From: Gymnopilus junonius
Taxonomy: Eukaryota > Basidiomycota > Agaricomycetes > Agaricales > Galerinaceae
DNA length: 64,000 bases
Assembly (NCBI GenBank): GCA_015501075.1
Contig: JADNYJ010000146.1
Span: forward strand, 38,535 to 102,534
Direction of reading: 5' to 3'
The notes below the pieces were generated by a model. The model was not told where the DNA came from. It did no database searches and saw only the letters and a list, made by a program, of their open reading frames with translations. The first letter of the stretch is position 1; each line of letters starts with the position of its first letter. A program made the position numbers and the translations under genes. Below are positions 57,121 through 64,000 of the stretch, in pieces.

Positions 57121-58000
57121 GGCGCGTTGAAGGCCGCGCAATCTATGCAAGAAGTCCAGGAATCGCCCATGTTAATTCGTGAATTAGTTTTAATGCATGC
57201 AGTTCGTCGTCCATTTAATTGCAGAATTTAAAGTCCCAAAGTTTGTGAAGATCGCGTTAGGTAGGGAAAGAAACGGGAGGTGGTGTGAGGATCTTGACCA
57301 AGAGCATGTGGTATGAAAGTGTACCATATGCGTTAATCCCCCAGTCAACTGACAATCGAAACGCAACTGTAAAAAAAGACACGGTGACCATCGGCGTAGG
57401 GGCGTCAGAGCTTCATGGTGTTGAGGCATCGATAAACGTCTAGAGCGAGAGAGAAGGTAAGTCCCACATCCTTGAAATTGGACAGGACAGAGGAACCACG
57501 AAACTTCCATCCCCTCCTTCCTTCCTTCCTTCCTTCCTTCCTATACCTCCCAACTCTATTGCGTCCATCGAAAGTTCAAAGTACCAATCTGAGTCGGAGG
57601 CTCGGAGGGGTAACATATCATGAAGTCGAGGAGTCGATGAGTTCAAGACATTCACGTCGCACCGTCGTCGTTCACGGGCATTACCTGCTGCAGCTGGGAT
57701 GGGTGAATGTGAGCAAGTACGCGATTATATTGAGCCAGGGAATGGAAACAATGAGAGAGACTTACGCTAGAGGTTGAGAGCGTCCTCCCAGAGTAAATAA
57801 ACGCAGTTCGGGAAGTGACATAGACCACAGCAGAAGGAAAGAGAGGAAAGAGGAGGAATCGGAATCGGGTGGCGACAAGCATACGTAACACGTGATATGT
57901 ATTCAATTTTCAAATTCAAATTCAAATTGATTCCTTCCTTCTTTTTTGTTTTCTTTCTGACTCCATTCAACATTGCCTTCCTCCCGTCCATATCATACAA
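57121..58000. other. 3' flank of copy 3
   Basis: The first part resembles the flank of copy 2. Minus-strand frames at 57190-57510, 57440-57655 and 57652-57906 are short; splice joins are not convincing. A TTCC microsatellite lies inside. Confidence 0.4.
57514..57541. repeat. (TTCC)n microsatellite
   Basis: About six uninterrupted tetranucleotide units, on the minus strand read as GGAA. Confidence 0.9.
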
Positions 58001-61000
58001 GAAATTATGCAAGAGCCTGCAGTCGCCATGTTTCTGTCCACTACGGCTCTTGGAGTAAATGGTAATAATGTTCGGGAATATCTCCAATTTTCAACTTCAA
58101 ATTTCAAGTGGGGGGTCGCGTTAGCTGCTGTCGTCGTAGCCTTTCATTGAGTCTCTGCCAGTGTATTAAGATATTGTCCAATCCATTAGTTGGATGAGGA
58201 ATTATGAATCAAACAATACTGAAGACGATTCCCTCTGATTGGGTCTAAACCTAAAGCGCTAATTGTACAACTTGCATCGCCAACTTCAGACCTCGAGTAA
58301 CATCGACATTCTCTGGCTCCTTCTGAATCTCAGTGGATACCACCACAAGTAAGCAGGTACCATCACTCTACAGTTTATTGACACGAAAATATATATACTC
58401 TGCCTACATGTATATAAAGGAAAAGAGCAAACGAGGTACGCACCGGGTCCGACAATCTAGAGTGGGTCCGTGAGATGTACAAGTAAAGTAATCCTACATC
58501 TTCAGTACTGTGCATCACCGGCAATCAATGGGATTCAAGTAGTAGGAGTACTCGAAATGGTGTACATGATGTTATACAATACCATCAGGTACCAGGTACG
58601 AGATTAATGAAAGCTGGGTTTAAAAATGACCGTCTGGTCCAATGTGAAGTCATGAGACGACCGACAACTCAACGGGTATGAGCTGGATAGAGCATGGAGC
58701 AAAGAGTGGAGTAGAGTGTGTAGCAGTGAATTAATTCAATTAGAGCGACTCCGGCAAAGCTTACTACGGACCGACAGCCCAATGAAAGTGAGCAGCCAAA
58801 CAGTCGGTGACCCATCAGACAGAAGGCCACTCCGCCAGGGCCCCAGGGGGACGATTGCCTCCTTCAAAATTCAATTCGATGTCCGTGAACAACTGAACAA
58901 TTCTCAGACCTCCAATCTTCCGCTGGTTGGAGCCGGTCGGAGCCGATTGTCAGTAGCCATAGACCCAAAGAAACGTCGAATAACAAAAGGAATTAATCGT
59001 ACATGGCTGGGCTCTCTCTAATAACAGGAAGAAAAACCTGCGGTACGGAAAATGTAAGAAGAAGGGTTGTCGAAAAATGGGACTTGAATATCGTACCTAC
59101 GTGGCGGACCTGATCTCGGTCAATTCCCCTCTTCAGGTGCCTGTACAGCGCCCTCAGAGTCTCGCAAAGTACATGGTTTGAATACCGGTTCCTGGAAGCG
59201 GCAAAGCGGTGGCGAAGATAAATCTTCATAATCGCACTAGGTAAGGAAGTGAGGATCCTACGTATGTAACTGAGTAGCAGATGTACCGTGCTATGCCAAT
59301 GTACCATAGCCACCCCACCTAACCGTACCAAGTCATGATCAGTGAGTTCGCTGCTCATCGACACGGAATCAGGGGCATCGGCGCATTAAATCCTTCTAGT
59401 TACTGGTATCCACACTCGTGGTCGAAGAGGCTAGGACATAAGAGCCTACAGACTGTGGAAGAACGTCAGTACATAGCCATGACAGAACAAGAAAGAAAAA
59501 ACGCGTAACGCACTTTCTCATTGTTATTGGTCAAAGAGGTATACCTTGCTGGAGGGCCTATTGCGCCATCTTCGTGACTGCAGTGCTCGACGTGGACAAA
59601 GAGATATGAGGAAATGTACTACATAGAAGTGTAAGGTTTGTAAGAGTCTGTTTGGCTACCCATTCGGAATGAAATAGTGCCTGAACTGGAATCGAGCCAT
59701 CAAATTTCAATCGGCCTCCAGCTTTGCTCCAGCTCTCCACATATCACCATAACGTTCTGTCAAAATCAACGACTTCCTCTACCGCTACATTTATGTGGTA
59801 TATATCATCACTCAAATAATTCAAATCATGAATGCCAATGTCCCCTGATCCTGAGAATACCTACTTACAATCCAACCACTTAAACTCCTAGACTCTCACT
59901 GGCAGATATCCCGAATCACTTGAGCTCAGCGTGGTCTAATAAATAACATAGTCGACGTCTAATATCTATATCTAGGCCTTTTTTCGATATCGCCCTCCTG
60001 AATTTGTTGCTCTTCCACGCTTCGAGGAGAAAAGTTTCTCAGAATCACAACACACTTTGATTACGGTCATTTGTGGGTCAGCGGAGGGTGTTCTCGGTTA
60101 GGGAGAAGAAAGCGCGAAGGTTGAGCGGGATGGCCTTCCATAAGAATCCAGAGCGAAAGCAATATCAGGTTTTCTCCCAGCACATCAACACGCAGCTGTC
60201 CACAGGAAGATGAGCCTCAAGGGTCTCAAAGAACGCGCCCATATGACCCTCCATCGCATTCTTTGAATTTATTTCTAGAGGGACAGAAACACAGAGCCGC
60301 TCTAGGGTTTGTTTCAAGTTGTGGTCCTGTACACCCGTGTACTAATAGCCCTCGGTAGTCAACGTCCTCTTCGAGTTCATAACATCCCTTGTAACACCCG
60401 CTGTGGCAGTGCCATCTGGCAAGTAGTGGATTAGATTAGATTATATCCCATCAACGGCTGTGGACGTTCTGTGTGCCAGCGCGTCCCACACTCTGAATAC
60501 AATTCCAAGCTTGCCTCTCGCCACTACGTGCGACGCTATCCGCACGGCCTGCTCGACGCGTCTCCGAGCACCAGCTCCCCAGATCCGAGGCAGAACGGCC
60601 TTCTCCACGGCCTGCTCATAGAAGGGCGCGAGGGAAGGGATGAGGGAGTTTGGCGAATAATTGATATAATCTCCTCGTAATAGAGCTTCAAAGGCGGGTT
60701 TTACAATCTAATTTTCTGGGAACTTAGCAGCAAATTTTCTTAGCACCAGATCTGCAAAGAGAGAGAAAGACAGACAAGATCTCTGTTGTTCAGCGCCCTA
60801 CGTATTTTCCATTGGTAACAACAGTAATTAGTATGAAAGGATTTACTTCAAACGAACAAACATGATCAGGCGAGAAAACGCTGGACTTATGCTGAAGTTA
60901 CAACAGGATCAACTACAGCGAGTTCGACTATGAATGGAATGTCAAAGGAAAACTCGGACAGGTAGAACGCTTTCCACAAGAAACAGAGTCAAGCTTCGAC

Positions 61001-64000
61001 GTTTGTGGATGTTACAGGTGTGCGCCGGTGATCATGAACATATGAGCACTGAGCAAGACGTGAATCACATATATACATATATACACGTCCATCAACTTGA
61101 TACTTCAGTAAAAGGTTTGTCGTCGCTCTCCGGTTATATAAACAAGACCCCGGCCTGAGGGCTCCGTTCCCTCCAAAAAGAGCAGGTCCAATCTTAAAAT
61201 GATGAAATGAAAGAAAAAAGGGTCAAATGGATCAAAAAAAAAGCAGCTGTGGACGACGACTTTGGATCATTTGGCTATATTGTTGTGTGGACGGGTTATG
61301 TATATCCGAATGCGTGCTTGGCGTTTTTGAAGTTCCCTTTGCATTCCTCACGATCAAACCATACATACCTATAGACCCGTAGCTTAGTAAACTCGGTTTT
61401 ATTCAAGATAAAACTTCAGGCGGGGACCGCGTTATTTAGCGTAGCAATTTAACAATCATACATACATACCAGAAATCTATTCCGCATCTCTTTCCTCAAC
61501 TCCTCTATTAATTCCTCTTCCGAGCTTAAGCTCCGGCCACAACCCTGAGTCATAATAATACTATATCCATTACACTGCATCCGTACCCTTGGATGGCCGT
61601 ACCCATCAACAGTTTCTCTTAGACCAAAAGGCGCTGTTCGGTTATTTGATATCTAAATGCTAGATATATCAGTCCAACATTCACGGAGGGGACTAGAGAT
61701 TAGTAAGTATATACCGACAACGGGCACAAAAGGCGTACAACGGACTTCCCTCCTCAATCGTCAAACCACACCTCTGGAGCATCTATCCGTGTATGCCGCA
61801 CTCTCTGCTAGTACAACACCGCCTACCCTAGCATAATATTTTTTACCCTGGTAATTGTAGTAGGGAGTCAAGCGTAATGCCGGAAGAGATACCCACAAGT
61901 TCAGTCGACGAGTTAGTTAGTAATCATATTGATTGATAAGGGTTTGAAAGTTAATAATCAAAAGAAGACGCATTGGCAAGAAAATGGCTTGAAAAGCACA
62001 AATGAATTATGAGTTGTAATATAGACATGACTAAAACGTACGCACAATCTTTTACAAGAAAATGCGCCTGACTCAGCTGAGGACGAATCGCCAATAACAT
62101 TACTAACACTTTACAGTTAGCATTGTACCAACCGCAAGTTTTTCTAATAACGGAACAGTCGTCCCAACATTAAAACCTCCCCGTTGATAAATCTCTCCTT
62201 TCCTATGCAATATACGGGGCAGATACGAGAAAAAGAATTCTTAGAGTTAAAGTGCGTAGAACAGATATGAATTCGTAAGCAATCCCCAGTGAGCAAACGC
62301 ATACCCCAGGGGGAAAAATAAAAGTAGAGAAGCCGACGGTAGACCTAACCTCCATGCGTCCATGTAAATAGCGAATCCAGAAATTTTCTGAACAGGACCT
62401 GTGGTCGTAACTTGGAGAAGACATTGACAGAGGTACGCAACGTCTCCTTTCAAAACGTACACATAGATCACATTGTTAGCGATAAGACATTGCCTTGGAA
62501 AAGGGCTAAGCCGCGTAAAAAAAGGTGGCTGAGATGGCACGATAAAGATCACATCTAAAATCAGTGAAGACGTCATTTCAATCCCCACCTACATGAAACA
62601 TATCCCCCACAGTGCTCTGATAGAAATGCAATGACTTTTAATAAATCCGAGCATCAAAGTAGCCTGAACAAAAGGATATATACATGATATAAGATACTGA
62701 ACGGAATAGAGAAGAGCCACAAAGTACTAAACCTCTTATGACACCAAATTCGTCGACAAGGGTCATTCGAATTTATCGACACCTGACCAAGGCAAGAAGG
62801 AATTTGGAGACGGGCAATCAGAAGGTAATGGAACAGTAAATACGCACGCGAAGGAAATTCCTACCGATTAAGATAAGAGTGAAGTACCCTCCAATGCCCA
62901 ACTCGACCTCGACAGGACAGTAAAGTTTTTAATCTTAAGTCCTATACCTGAGGTAAGCGACAAATATAGTTAGAGGGATCATTGAAATATTTACACAATT
63001 CAGGCGAAGCACAGCCTACCAGGCTGAATGGAAGTAATGTCTTCCATTAACAATCCGGATTCCTACGGCGACATCAACCCGTAGTCGAAAGTGACTCGAT
63101 CATGAAACAGCGTCGGTGGAGGCCGACGCGGAGCCGCATCAAATGTGTTATGCATCGTTAGAAGTCGGGAAAGAGACCCTCGGTAATGGTAATGGAGGCG
63201 TGTACAAGAGGCGATTCAGCCTACATGGCGTGACGATCACGCTGTAGCTATAAGGGGCCCGACCGGAGGTAAGAGTCTTGTATGGAAAGAAAATCACACA
63301 AATATGAGACGTACCATCTTCTCCAACCTGCCAGGATGCTTGGAATCGACCCCAAGTGACATTGATGGTAGGCGTCAGTCGTCGACTTCAATGCCTCGAG
63401 TCTGTTTACGTTACTGATTGGCGACCACAGCGAGGAACTCGGGAACCCCATGACCCAGGAAATATGGCCCTATTTCCTATACTTCCCGACTTCTTCCCCA
63501 ATCGATACGAAACAAGAGAACTACAGTCGCATCGAATGTTGGAGTCTGCATGCATGTAATAATACCATAGATCGCTTAGCCAAACGTCTGGGACCTAGCA
63601 GTGACTATCACGCCTTCTGATAGATGAAACAAGATTGACTTACCTCTACAGACGAAAGAGATGCAAGAAGTGGACCACAGAAGACCTAAGGTCGCTGGGA
63701 TAGCACTAAAGGACGAACTAGAGTAAAACGAGGTGGTGGTTTGGTGGAGACCGTGGGCGGCGGCATCGGGTAAATTTGTATCCGGTCCGAGGAATCCGAG
63801 AAAACCAAGAAAGGATGGCTGGGCAGCGACAACTCGGATGCTCAACACTTCTCCCTGCCAAATTGGATTCCTTGTGGACAGTTATATGAAATACTACGAG
63901 CAGATCATATCTAAGGTTCCGACCTGCTCTTGATCTTTTAGGAATCGTGGCAGCATCTCAAAACCCGGCCGGCCGCTTGGATGCAATGAGGACCTCAAGG
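58001..64000. other. 6 kb without a recognised gene
   Basis: CpG content is normal, so this is not a continuation of the CpG-poor block. The longest frames (58716-59021 plus, 58993-59364 minus, 62247-62588 minus, 63576-63848 minus) have no domain, signal peptide or splice pattern that I could support. The frame at 63576-63848 minus ends at a fair donor (GTAAGT) and could be an exon of a gene running in from the right edge. No transposon ends, tRNA or rRNA are visible. Confidence 0.4.

Noticed and set aside
63576..63848. Minus-strand frame ending at a fair splice donor near the window edge
   Set aside because: Could be an exon of a gene entering from the right, but upstream sequence is missing and the peptide matches nothing; mentioned in the intergenic entry only.
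1..64000. CRISPR array, tRNA or rRNA genes
   Set aside because: No spaced short identical repeats of the right kind, and no cloverleaf-like sequence with A and B boxes seen on either strand. The iMet-like match at 33576-33589 is only the primer site.

Overview
The window reads as nuclear DNA of a filamentous basidiomycete, most likely an Agaricomycete. Genes are packed with introns of about 41-76 nt (GT..AG), several have small or tiny exons, and the gene content fits: F-box/LRR proteins, a BTB protein, a MYND-finger relic, an HsbA-type secreted protein, a one-pass membrane protein family beginning with a VDDTDP motif, Ty1/copia and hAT elements. I cannot name the species. No known multi-gene system (biosynthetic cluster, defence system) is evident. 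The interest lies in gene structure, gene decay and transposon biology.

Layout. 1-11 kb is a gene-rich, CpG-normal arm: the 5' part of an MFS transporter (minus), an intact unrecognised 208-residue protein (minus), an aldo/keto reductase (plus) whose splicing seems to use 5-nt and 1-nt exons, a PX-domain protein (minus) and a 2-oxoglutarate/Fe(II) oxygenase (minus). About 12.6-17.2 kb is a diverged tandem array of units near 350 bp with a recurring 12-mer containing TGACGTAA. 17.9-24 kb holds a broken MYND-finger gene, an intact F-box protein and a BTB protein interrupted by one in-frame TGA.

About 26-39.9 kb is a CpG-poor, repeat-rich block. It contains a 7.28-kb copia element on the minus strand (400-bp LTRs, 5-bp target duplication, tRNA-iMet anticodon-arm primer site, several nonsense codons) with a 602-bp hAT-type element nested in its reverse transcriptase/RNase H region, followed by two decayed F-box/LRR genes. 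Normal CpG content returns near 39.9 kb.

40.8-57.1 kb is organised around three paralogues of one membrane protein family. One keeps its promoter but lacks the ectodomain, one is disrupted by an 864-bp foldback element, and one has frame breaks. Between them lie an unrecognised 178-codon gene with one in-frame TAG, an intact HsbA-like gene, a two-domain antibiotic biosynthesis monooxygenase (ABM) gene with one frame break, a disrupted unknown locus, and a 744-bp hAT-type element. From 57.1 kb to the end I recognise no gene.

Several otherwise well-spliced genes miss exactly one base at one or two points. I treat these as either recent inactivation or residual assembly indels. All exon boundaries were derived by eye from splice signals and reading-frame continuity.
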